In this document: one piece after another, positions 1 to 10,219 of the stretch
How positions within the stretch are numbered: the first letter of the stretch is position 1
Layout of the letters: each line of letters begins with the position of its first letter
Assembly (NCBI GenBank): GCA_015039465.1
Contig: MU130494.1
Span: forward strand, 24,432 to 88,431
Direction of reading: 5' to 3'
DNA length: 64,000 nucleotides
Source: Phlegmacium glaucopus
Lineage: Eukaryota > Basidiomycota > Agaricomycetes > Agaricales > Cortinariaceae
The notes under the pieces: model-generated
What the model was told of the DNA's origin: nothing
The model's input: only the letters and a program-made list of their open reading frames with translations
Databases searched by the model: none
Program-made: the position numbers and the translations under genes

Positions 1-241
1 TGACTTTATTACTCATCACCTTTATTTTTATCTTGTCTCCTTTTATTTGGCTCTTATCTCCTATTTTTCATTACCAAACTACTGGGCCAATGTGACTCCG
101 CTTTAGCCTGCATTTTACATTTTTGTTTCACCTTTCTGCACTTAGCTATTTGCTAGTTACTATATGATTATTAGCAGTAGAAAGTAGGGTACAGAACAAA
201 GGCAATGGATGAAATTACCACAGTTTTGATCCCACCTTTGG

Positions 242-715
242 TGTACTTTACAGTCCCCCACATTGTCTGGCCGGACTCTGCAGGACTGCCAAAAGTCTGG
301 CGGACTCCAGTAAAATTCCGGTAAAAGTCCGGTGAGAGTCCAGTGAGAGTCCAGTGAGAGTCTGGTGAAAGTAGAAAAATGCCTGGACTGTATGTCTGGT
401 CACAGTCTGGCGGACTTCCACCGGACATCTGCCGGACTTTTGATGGAATTTAGGGTTATATTTAGATTTAGAGGTTTGGCTTAGGGTTATATTTAGATTT
501 AGGGCTTAGGCTTAGGGCTTAGGATTAATATTTAGGGATGGGGATATTTTCTGTCCACGCAGTAGCGCATTCTTGAGTTAGAAGGGGATACAGGCATGTT
601 TTGTACTTCCACTGAACTTCCGCCGGACTCTGACTGGACTTTTCTGGAGTCCGCCTGACTCCGGTCAGTCCGGCAGAATTCCGGCCGGACAACATGGGGG
701 AGTGTAAAGTCCTCC
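242..715. mobile_element. Non-autonomous hAT-like element, CCCCCA-type termini
   Basis: A 474-bp element flanked by the 8-bp direct repeat ACCTTTGG (234-241 and 716-723), the duplication length made by hAT transposases. The ends are inverted: CTTTACAGTCCCCCA on the left and, on the other strand at the right, CTTTACACTCCCCCA, followed by imperfect GGCCGGA. Both subterminal zones are filled with degenerate copies of CCGGACTC. The centre (about 446-540) is a degenerate TTAGGG-like stretch followed by a CGCAGTAGCGC palindrome. No coding capacity. The last few terminal bases are not perfectly inverted, so the exact edge is uncertain by a few bases. Confidence 0.75.
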
Positions 716-1933
716 ACCTTTGGCACATTGTACTAAGTTACTCTTGCACTTTGTAAAATCATCCCACAAACTTTGCTTTTCCTGCACATTACTCTCACAC
801 TTTAATACAAACCTTTGCACCTCACAAAAGCCCTCTACCACCTATCAAAGAGAACTACATTAATCCCACAAACTACATAACTACTTGCGGTCTGTCCTCA
901 CTGCAGGTACATCAGCATAAATCCAAAAAGAGCACTACAACTCTCCCAATTCCCAGGTGATATCTCCTCATTCCAATGGCTGGTAATGGAAAAATAGGCA
1001 TCTTGATTGCATGCTTGCCATGTGTCACATGTGAGTGATATAAGACCAGTGTGTTTAGTCTATGTTCAAGTCTATCAGTTGGAAATTGGGCAGTAATAAT
1101 GAAATACACATATATTTATGACCTCTCACAGATTCATGAGATTCTTCTTGAAAAGCTTGATGATGTAGGCCCAAGTTGCCTTCCTGTTTGGTATAATGAT
1201 GCCTTTTGTTGCTCAAGCAGCAATTGTCAATAATATTCTTGAAGGTGGGGTGCTCAAGAGCCTGGATAGGCTGTATACATCATTAGATTATTGATATAGG
1301 ACAAAAATCTAATTTTTATTACATACCTGGTGAGTTTCAATCAACCATTAAACAGTGGTGTCACGGAAGATAGCATCAGAGTATGGGAGAATGTGCTTGG
1401 TTGGCTCTACCTTGGAAAAATGAGGGCCAAGGCTTTGCTGTTTATAAAGTGTGGCTGCAATGTCATCCTTCTTGAGCTGAACAGCTTTCAGGAGCTTTGA
1501 TTTGAAGTTATGCTTCGTGCACCATTTATTGTAGGTGATCTATACAATGTAACAAGATGAGTATTTAGCTAAGGTTAATAGTAATGCTAAACATACCACA
1601 TGAAGAGATTCAATGTGGTGCCGCATCATTGTGACCTCACATACAATGAGCTTGGTGATACCATGTTTTCTATGTATAATATAAGTAAAATTTCAAAGAG
1701 ATATATGAAAAGGTACTCACTGACAGAACTTGCACTGTCATTTATGCTGGCCACCTTGTGCTTTCTCTGCTGGGTTGAAGAACTCATTGATATCACAAGA
1801 TTGACCCTTCAAAGGTATTTTTGGTTGCTTGTGTGGAATCTGAGGCTGTATCTGCTGGTGATGGGGCTGATGGGACTCTGATTCCTTTCAAAGGGCCAGC
1901 TATCTTATTTTGTTAGATTTGAGCTTATCTATG

Positions 1934-2791
1934 TAGTGTTTGAAGGTCTGGTTACTGTCAGGGGACACTCATTGTGTCCGCCTCTACGTTTGCTTAGTAT
2001 GTCTTACCTTCACTTACTCTATGATTGTGCCCCGTACCGCATCCCCTATCCTGCTCCTTGTGTGCTCCCTTCTATCGTTGTAGTAGTTGTCCCTTCGCCA
2101 ATGACATCGTAACAGATGTCAGTTTATATTTAGGTTATCTTACCTTGTCCTACCTTCTATTACGTCCTAGCCGTATATAGTCAAATTGGCTCCCACGCCT
2201 GTAGTATATAGACAAAAGGTGGTTATCTTTGATAACCACCTTTGTATTCAACTTGGTTCCCGGGTTCTAACGTCCCCTAACAGTTACAAGACCAGAAAAA
2301 GACTGGAAAAAGACCAGTCTCAATTAGCTGGTATTTTTTGGTTTTAGCCAGTCTAAACCAACAAAAGGATAGCCCTAATCTACTCCTTTCCAACAAGCCC
2401 AAGATCAAAAAAACCCAATAAAAACTGGCTGAGAAATAAATAGATCTGTAAAATAGTCTAAAATATTTGCTAAAATAAGACATTTTACTAATATTACTGT
2501 AGAAAATCCAACTCTTAACAGAATTTAACATTCTTGTGCTAGTTCAGAAGCTACTATTTAACTTAACAACTGTTTTTGATACATAAATATATATTTGTGA
2601 GCAGAAGACCGGTTGCAGACTGGTTAAGACCAGTTAAGACCAGGACCAGGACTGGAAAAAACCAATGTAAACCAGTCTTAAGTGGTCCAGTCTGGTCTTT
2701 TGAAATCCTAGGACCGAGGTGGACTGGTTACAGTCTCATTTAAATGCCCTGAGGGTCAAAAAACCGGACCGGACCAGACTTTTAAATACTA
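1934..2791. mobile_element. Non-autonomous hAT element, CCAGT-echo family, copy 1
   Basis: Flanked by the 8-bp duplication TATCTATG (1926-1933, 2792-2799). Terminal inverted repeats are TAGTGTTTGAAGGTCTGG on the left and, read inward from the right, TAGTATTTAAAAGTCTGG. Without the LTR nested at 1956-2282 the element is 526 bp. Both arms are dense with GACCAGT/ACTGGTC variants around an AT-rich core. The same family recurs at 38675-39208 and 57073-58182 with nearly the same net length. It sits inside the first intron of the hAT transposase remnant. Confidence 0.85.
1956..2282 (-). mobile_element. Solo LTR, family B
   Basis: A 327-bp TG...CA unit (TGTCAGGGGACACTC at one end, GTCCCCTAACA at the other) bounded by the 5-bp duplication GTTAC (1951-1955, 2283-2287). 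The strand is relative to the family B copies at 24180 and 30409, which have the opposite orientation. It lies within the non-autonomous hAT element at 1934-2791 and is therefore younger than it. Confidence 0.85.
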
Positions 2792-3130
2792 TATCTATGT
2801 ATAAACAGACTTACCCTCTAAATCAGAAGCAGTAGTTGCACCAGTGTGATTTGTCTTGATGTCATTGTCATCTGTGACAGAGAGCCTGGGGTATTTTTGT
2901 TTGGTAGCAGTGGTTCTGGAGGTGATGATAGTGGCAGGAGCTGTGGGACTTACAGTCATTGACACTGAGCCAACATTTGTTGTTTGATTGACAGTGTGGC
3001 TAGCAGCATTGTCCCACGCTTTCTGGTGAGAAGCTATCTCAAGTTCACCAATATTGTCAGCATCCCTGACTCTTGTTGATGGCTTGGGTTGCCACTTGCT
3101 GGCCTTCTCAACAGTAGGATTTGACATCAA

Positions 3131-5934
3131 AGCAAAAGTAGAAATTACATACCGACAGTCTGCAACCTTTTTTTTTTTTCAACTGACTAGTTCCTCAAGA
3201 ATTTCAAATTCTGAAAGCATGATATTAGGCCAGAAGGAAGGCTGGCAGCTCCAGCTTTTAAAGATCCTAGGCTGCTGACCAGTGGACCAAGGACAATGTT
3301 CATCCAAGCAGAGGTATCTTTATGGAAGAATGGAAGAAATTGAACAGGAAAGCCACTTGCAATACTGAAACTGGAAACTAACTTGCATGGAAAGTGCTCT
3401 TTCAATGTGAGTTGCTTCCCTTTAGGGTGATATCTTAATGATCTCTTTCTTCCTGGTAGCCTCCAGATAATGTTCCTGATCTCTCCATTGCACACTGCTA
3501 CAATCTCTAGTTTAAATCAACTTACATACATAGTACAAATGATCATGCAAGTATTAAGGAATTTGCAGCATTTTATGTTTTACTGCATTGTTTTTATGCA
3601 GATGCATCACACTACAAGGCAGTGACATCATCATTACTGAAGGCTCATGCATTGAAAGGCAACTTTATCCTTCCACTTCCTTGTCATGGCAAAATTCCTC
3701 CGATGGGCTCACATATCAAGTGTAAGCCCACTTAAAATTTGTTTGTATCCATGTCATATTCATTTTCATTTTCAGAGAAATACCCAGGAAATTTCCTTTG
3801 TTCATCTCATGTTCTACTGTAAGCGACTTACCATGGAAGTATACTCCAGCCAATGACTTCAGCATCTGGTTCCAAAAACCTTTGATCATGGGCCCCAGGT
3901 CATATCTATCGCAAATGAACAGGACTGTTACCCTATCTTCCAACTCTGTAGGCCTGAGTTCACTGCACATCCTTTATCATCCCTGTTAATCTGGCAGTGG
4001 GCCTGAGCACTGAAAGATACATCATGATGTAAATGGGGTTGGCCACCAATGAGGTATCAGCCAGTCTCCTGTAGTCAGACTACTGTACCATTTCAATTAG
4101 TTTGTCCAGGGGTGTGACCTGGGACATGTTGGACGAATTTGTATCTCCATCCAAGGGCATAGGGACCTGTGACATATTCCAAATTTTGGCCAAGGTAAAA
4201 ATTCATCCAGATACTATCAGGCTTCATCTCAACTTCATCTCCTTGTAAATACTCAATTTGGATTTCGAATTTTTGAGATTTTTTGAGAATGGTTTTTGAC
4301 CATTGGCCATTCCCAATGTGACCAGGGTCCAGGGACAAACACTCAATTTCATCTACAACCAAAGGCTCTGTGACATGTGACAGACAAACTAATTGAAATG
4401 GTGGGACTGTGCATATATGGTTCCATTGATGGCCCATCAATAAGAACACAGCCACCAAGAAAATGCGCTGCACTACTCATCTCGTTGCCTCCTCTTGTAT
4501 CTGTTCTGATTAAGGCGGCTGAGGCATTTCTCAAATGACAAAAATGCATTTATTATAAAGGTACAAATTAGGACTAACTTTATAAAGTTCTAATGTGCCT
4601 GTGATGCCAGTGAACGCAGGTGAGCGCATTGTCACACTTGTGACGAATGTGTAAATGAGATCTGGTAGTGTCAAAAGTAAGGAACATTTTTTGAGACGAT
4701 AACACATGCAATGCCTGAGATTTTTTTTGAGTCCCGTGTATCTACTGTAAATCTACACATTGTTTGTGATGGATTTTAAATTTCCCTTTTTGAGGATAGA
4801 ATATGTAAGGCAAATTTTCTTGCGTGCCTTTGATTTCAAATCTGCCACGAACAAATTCAAGGCATTGGGATCAAAATTGATTTTGTGCAATAAATTTGTT
4901 GATATCTGGCAAGTTGGCTTTAAAAAATGTACCAGCGTTTTGCATCTGCACATTGGCAGAGAAGCTTCTGATACAATCATGTACAAACAGCCAGAAGCGA
5001 AACCGTGTTATGCGCAGTCCCAGAAATGGTACAGTATATTACATGTCTTTTTTTATAGTCATGTGGACAACACTTATAATATATGTATCAGCTAGTTCTG
5101 TGAGTTTAACATTAGCTGGTTATGAGTCCCCTTTAGGGGCTCATTCTTATAAGCGGATGTGGCTTTCAAAGGTAATGCAAGACTTGCCAGTAACTTCCAT
5201 GATTGCACATGTTGATGGTGATGGCCTTGTTTGCCACACGAAAACAATTTACTCACTTTACTCACTGTTTTGTCTGTCAATCCCTGGCGTCTTTAAGAAA
5301 CTCAACACTCACGAAGATGCTATACAAATACCAGTATAATGTCATTTGAAGGGACTTGCATATACCACGCAGAGCGATGGCCCTCACCCACAAGTCTATT
5401 TATTTTTCTTAGGTTTACATTTCGCAGAAAAGCATGTTGATCATACCAATAAGGTTGATGCTGTCGCCTTCCAATGCAAGGTGTACAATTTTGCATCCAT
5501 GCTTGAAAGTTGAAACAACAACCGCACTGAACTACAGGTTGTAAAACCCCCCACATCGGCCATAAAGTCTCTGCTCCTATGTCGTCTGGGCTTGCTGCCA
5601 TGAGTACCTAGCTTGGATTAATGACTTGCGACTTTGTGGTTTGGTATCCTTGGAACCTGGTTAAGATAATGTATACCCAACAAGACAAATCCGTATATTT
5701 TGGGGGGGATAATGAATGATGGTCTGTTGTCTTTTAAGTGTGTAGTATTTGATAGTAAACTTTGGGAGGTGGCTTTAGTAGTGCAAGGCGTGCTATGATC
5801 CTCGCCGTGGCCCTGACACCTTTGATATGCTGAGAGAAGCCCAAGATCGGGAGTGACCACAATCGACACGCACACTCAGGCACGAAGTGCTGATCTCCCA
5901 TCAAATTGGATGCCGTAGCTCGCCATCGACTTAT
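3131..5934. other. Gene-poor degenerate stretch, no confident gene
   Basis: Short open stretches exist on both strands (for example minus 4473-4093, minus 4986-4753, plus 3540-3720 with a protein-like run ALKGNFILPLPCHGKIPP), but none has a convincing start, intron pattern or recognisable domain, and all are broken by stops. It is AT-rich and probably old decayed mobile DNA. Confidence 0.4.
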
Positions 5935-6115
5935 TTTTGATACTCCGGCCAGTCTGCCGGTTAGGTGCCGCTGGGGTTTGGGTTGGCCTAGTAATTTGGT
6001 TAGGATCACGGTTAGCGTTAGGGGTTCGTGTTAGGGTTTTTTCTCAGGTTAGTGGTAGGCTTAGGGATCAGGTATATATCCTTTTCGCGCGGTAGCGCGG
6101 TCTTGGGTAAGTGGT
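5935..6115. repeat. Telomere-like degenerate repeat shared with the 242-715 element
   Basis: Begins with CTCCGGCCAGTCTGCCGG, continues as degenerate TTAGGG/GTTAGG units (about 5995-6070), then CGCGGTAGCGCGGTCTTGG. The same order of modules (TTAGGG-like run, then CGCAGTAGCGCATTCTTG) occurs inside 446-590, so this is probably the interior of a related element rather than a chromosome end. Confidence 0.5.
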
Positions 6116-6384
6116 TAGGTAGTTAGAACTCCGGCTGCCGTGAGGCAGCCGAAGGACGGTGTGTCGCGTCTCACAACTTCTCCATTCGGGGGGTGTGTTG
6201 ATTGTGGTACATCCTCGCCCAAGATAAAGCGGAGAGGAGAACAGAGACACGTGAGCCTTCCGCGTAGCTTCATACGTCTGCCCTCTGCCAGAAGTTTGTC
6301 ATCCGACATTCGATATGCATTCTACGTCTTGAGCTTTCTTTACACTGTTGAAATCCATACCTTTATTCCCACTCCACCATCACT

Positions 6385-6985
6385 CGACGTTCCTCGCGTC
6401 AATCCTCTTCTCTTCCACTGCCACCGCCTGGTGCAGCTCCTCCGGAACTGGTCAATCCATGGACTAACCACTTCGAGAGCGATGTCATTCCCGTCAGCCT
6501 TCACACTTATCTGAAAGCGATGACGCTTTACTAGCGTACATGATAAAAGATGGAGATTCGGCAATTGAAGAGTCGCCGCCCAATACTGCGCCTCCTTTTT
6601 CAGTGCCGCCTGCCACTGCTACGACGATGACAACTACTTTATGGACTCCAACAACGAACGATGAAGAACAGAGCTTAGGTTGACATAAGAGGTTTGGGGC
6701 TATAGAAGACGTTGGCGAGGGCGTTGAAAACTGTGTTTCACTGGAGAAGGAGAAGGCGGCAAATACCCAGCCGTCGGTACGTCTTCGAGTCCTCTTGCAG
6801 AAGGTCGACATACATACGACTGCTCCTCCAGATAAAGGTATCTTGGACCTCATTGTTATTACTTTTCGTATATATGGCTGATGAATATGTTCTGCTTCGA
6901 TTTAGATCCTGGGGATAGTCTCGGAAATGGTGAAACGAACAAATACAACACAGAACAGGAGTAATCCCTCTCAGCATGCTAAAGT
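6385..6985 (+). pseudogene. Duplicated fragment of the Pil1 gene tail, intron retained
   Basis: About 600 bp that align by eye with 46135-46735, part of the disordered tail of the Pil1 gene. Shared landmarks are the CCACTGCCACCGCCTGGTGC segment, the segment encoding LSESDDALLAYM in the parent, and the intron with GTATCT donor and GATTTAG acceptor (parental intron at 46606-46666). The intron is kept, so this is a DNA-level copy and not a processed retrocopy. Frameshifts and the loss of the CGACATAAG codon context (TGA at the parental CGA) make it non-coding. The parental N-terminal Pil1 domain is absent. Similarity stops near 6985, just before ferritin-like coding remains begin. Confidence 0.8.
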
Positions 6986-7139
6986 GGCTCGCCCCTGTCT
7001 TATCAAGCTACACGCGACAGGTAAGTAACCTATCTATCAACGTAAAGCTCGCCATTTCTAAAGATATTCTTATTATCAGCTATTCAGGACAATGCCAGAC
7101 CTAGTACGTCTGCTATCATTTCGCTTTCTTTCTTCTTTT

Positions 7140-8230
7140 GAATTCCAGATTTCACAGCTAGGAGGCAAGATAGTAAGGATAAGAAGAAAGTCACAGGTCT
7201 GTTGTATATAGTTTCTGGTCTTCTTTACATCCTTACTAATCGACCCTTCCCCCCCAAACTTTTATAGATGCTGAAGTGCTCAACTACTGGAACGAACATT
7301 TTACGAGTACGGTCTGTTGCGCTACTCTAGGGAAGACTTCAAGAAAGCCGGCTATCCAGAATGGACGCGAGGACGTTTCGAGCAGATCTTCGAACACGAA
7401 AAAAACCTACCTCCTGTTCCTGCAGAACACGCCTACAGCTGCTAGTGATGAATATGCTAAACCTTGCGAATATACATTGTGCGTTTCACTTTTGATCTTC
7501 TTTCTTGCTCGTGTTTTGATTGTTAATTTACTTTATTCTAGCGACGATAAATCTCCTTATGACTTTGTTAATTTGAATGAGGCTTTGAAAACTGTCGGAA
7601 CTAGCGCATACATTGGGGCCATTCAGTATATCTCCAACGATGTAGGTCTTCCCCATCTTCCTTTATGGTGTGCTGACCACATCAAAAATAGGCTTACAGC
7701 ACCTCTGCCCCCTCTAATCCTCGCAACAGAGGCCCGTCACGCTTCGTGGATTAACTCGGCTGTTCGTAAACAGAACTCTTGGAATACCGCATTCGAGGTA
7801 TGTTCACTTATATACACATTGGTTGATCGTCTATATAACCTATTACAGACCCCTCTCACCGTCAACCAAGTCTAAGCATCGTCTCCAACCTTATCAAACA
7901 TGGCGGTTGTCCTCAATCAAATTACCTCACGCCTACCCCAACTCACTCTCACTCCTCAGCTTATTCCGAGACATGAAAGCTAGCTCTCCTTCTGACAATG
8001 AGCCAGAACATCTTTATGTGGCATTTCTATGGGGTACAGCTACAATCTTTGCGCCGCTCAGCATTGAAGATTTGAAGGCTGCTGGTACTGTATTTGAGGT
8101 TGTTGTCAAGGAGAGCATGGTCACAGGGTCTGCGATTGGGGTTTTCCCTTTTGATTCGAGAGGTAAATACCCTTCTTATTCAAAGGGTGAAAGCAGAAAC
8201 ATGGCTGGCCTTACAGCTGTTCTCCTGTAG
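7140..8230 (+). pseudogene. Ferritin-like domain protein (Rds1-type), frameshifted remnant
   Basis: Recognisable blocks in order: DAEVLNY (after an intron ending TTTATAG at about 7267); in another frame FYEYGLLRYSREDFKKAGYP, TRGRFEQIFEHEKNLPP; then, after a probable intron, YDFVNLNEALKTVGTSAYIGA, EARHASWINSAVRKQNSWNT; and at the C-terminus HLYVAFLWGTATIFAPLS to VFPFD. The E-x6-Y, E-H and E-A-R-H residues are those of the ferritin-like helical bundle of fungal stress-response Rds1-like proteins (family knowledge). The segment expected between DVLNY and the E-Y-G-L helix is missing with a frame change, the N-terminal signal region is not visible, and one exon junction is out of frame. It directly follows the duplicated Pil1 fragment. 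Confidence 0.65.
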
Positions 8231-10219
8231 ACGTTTTTGAACGCATTGTGCGCCTTTGCTTACAAACTAGCCTTTAACTAGCCTATATAGGTCAAATATA
8301 GGTAATAGGTTCTGATCAGTCTCCACAGTGGAGTAGTTGTAAGCAGTGCCAGTTACCATATATGATTGAACTTGGGTGTGGGCCGCTACGCCCGGCATTA
8401 CGAGTCCCCTCAACGCAGTATGCCCTCACACTCCACTACACTCCAATGCTAGCCTCGATAGCCACTACTATTTTTGGGTGTTTGTCAGAAACAAAGGCGC
8501 ACAATGCGAAAATTTGAAAACGTCTACAGATATGAGAACAGCTGTAGATAGTTACTATCATGTTTGGAGTGATATATATTTTTATAGTCGATACCCTTTT
8601 TTCTTACATTTGTTTCTTTTCCTTTCGTCAATATTACATTTTAAATATTTTATGTAGAGAAGTGTCTAGACAATATAATAGCCCAAGATTTTGATTACGC
8701 TAACTGTTGAAATGCATAACGTGTTACGTCATGACGTATAAATCTATTTAATGCATACATAGTCAGCCTGACATCAGAACCACCATGGGACGCAGAGAAC
8801 TGGGGTACATAAGGCATATGTAGGCTCTGGAATCCCAATACATATGCAATATCGGAGTAGTTGGGAATCTTATGTATGGCAACAAAATAGGGTCGGGAAC
8901 GCCACTGACTACTTGTAATTCATTAGAACACACTGGATGATACGAAGTTGAAAATGCCTGCTGGTCCTGAACCCACGCGTAACCCTCGCACAAAACCAAA
9001 AACCCCACCCACGAAAGCGATGCTACCATACATAATAAAACAACAGCGAAACCCAATTTAACCAAAATTTAACCTGGCATGAGTCCCAACGAAGAAACAC
9101 GAAAATCTCACACTGCATGATTGGATGACGTCTTCGCATACATGGATGATGCACCCTAACATGTCTCAAGGCGATGTGGTCCAGGCTGGCTTCGGACTCA
9201 GAGGATGATGTTGATGTCGATGGATCTTGGAAGGATCAAACCATGAAATGCTCGAAAAACTTTGTATTACTATCAGGTGAGAGTTTCTCCCTAGAATTGT
9301 TTCATCAGTTATGCAAGTACAGATCTAGAGCCCAGTTGTTGCGCCTTAGAAACCACGGATGTTACGCTATGTATATATTAATGGCAAATTAATGACTCAT
9401 CGTCCCAACTATGAGAACTTCGAGCTATGTTTGAAACTCCGATGCATAAGCTTCGTTACCACCGCTTCATGGAATGAGTGTATTTCATCAGTTGCGAACT
9501 AACTCATTGCTTTTGAATTCTGGTCTCGAGTGAAAACGGGATGTCTGCCTTCCCGTTAATGGGTAATAGTCAGGATGCCATCGAAATTGCTGCTTCTCGC
9601 GCGGTTAGGATGACAACTTCATACATCGTGATCCAGAACACATGTCACATCACATATATTGAAGCCTGTCTAGGGAGAGACTAGAAGACGGCTGGTATTA
9701 TGACTTATCCAACCGACCGTTCAGTGATGCTTTTTGCCTTTTTCACGAAGAGTCTGTTGAGCAACTTGCTGGTCTCATGGATTAACTTGAAGCCTGAGCA
9801 CCGTCAATGTGCTTCGTTGAGCCCTGGGCGATAGCCTTTAGATCAATCGCCAGGAGATCACAATTATATTTCAGGATCCTCTCTATGGTGCATTATTGAA
9901 GGTCGTTGTCATAACTTTATACTATTTAGAATCTCAGATTTCAATAATCAGACCGATTCAGACGACACGGCGACGGCACGCATCGAAGGAAAAAAAACGT
10001 AATATCTGACTACAGGAGACTGGTCATAACTTGTAAATGCCCCATTGTGGCAGAAGGGACGTGTATTGGAAAGTCTCATGAGACTGATACTTTGAGACTT
10101 CTTTTGGGACGCCCCTGATTACTTCACCAATTAATACTATTATTATTATTGTTATTGTTATTGAGGTGTCACATTCCATTGTGGGAAGTACAGCCTCATT
10201 GCTCTTGACTATCATCATC
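8231..10219. other. Intergenic stretch without a supported gene
   Basis: No recognisable coding exon. Minus-strand 9065-8763 could encode a 100-residue peptide with a hydrophobic start (MVKLGFAVVLLCMVASLSW), resembling a signal peptide, but nothing else supports it. A 12-bp palindrome ACGTCATGACGT lies near 8726. A (TTA/TTG)n microsatellite at about 10136-10164 precedes the NLR gene. Confidence 0.4.

Larger units (their letters stand above)
900..3130 (-). pseudogene. hAT-family transposase with BED-type zinc finger, truncated and broken
   Basis: The start is the ATG at 3130. Exon 1 (3130-2815) encodes a low-complexity N-terminus starting MMSNPTVEKAS and ends at a GTAAGT donor. The second exon (from 1899) reads DINEFFNPAEKAQGG then C-K-F-C, and the next exon holds MMRHHIESLH: together a C2H2 BED-type finger. 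Further exons read TYNKWCTKHNFKSKLL, LPYSDAIFR, PIQALEHPTFK, IPNRKAT and, at about 1036-1000, LTCDTWQACNQDAYFSITSH. That last block matches the hAT catalytic region around the first acidic residue, from family knowledge. The gene is dead: there is a frameshift near the DINEFF block, in-frame TGA codons, and the C-terminal two thirds including the dimerisation domain are not visible. Intron 1 carries a non-autonomous hAT insertion (1934-2791). Exon borders after exon 2 are approximate. Confidence 0.7.

Noticed and set aside
446..540. TTAGGG-like run as a chromosome end
   Set aside because: Enclosed within a terminal-repeat element with 8-bp target duplication and followed by more sequence on both sides.
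1934..2791. Calling the echo-repeat elements Tc1/mariner because TA flanks their ends
   Set aside because: 8-bp direct repeats just outside the TA are present at several independent insertions, and two insertions are confirmed by uninterrupted target copies or frame continuity; this indicates hAT.
8726..8737. ACGTCATGACGT palindrome as a bZIP site controlling a gene
   Set aside because: No supported gene lies next to it, so no regulatory claim can be made.
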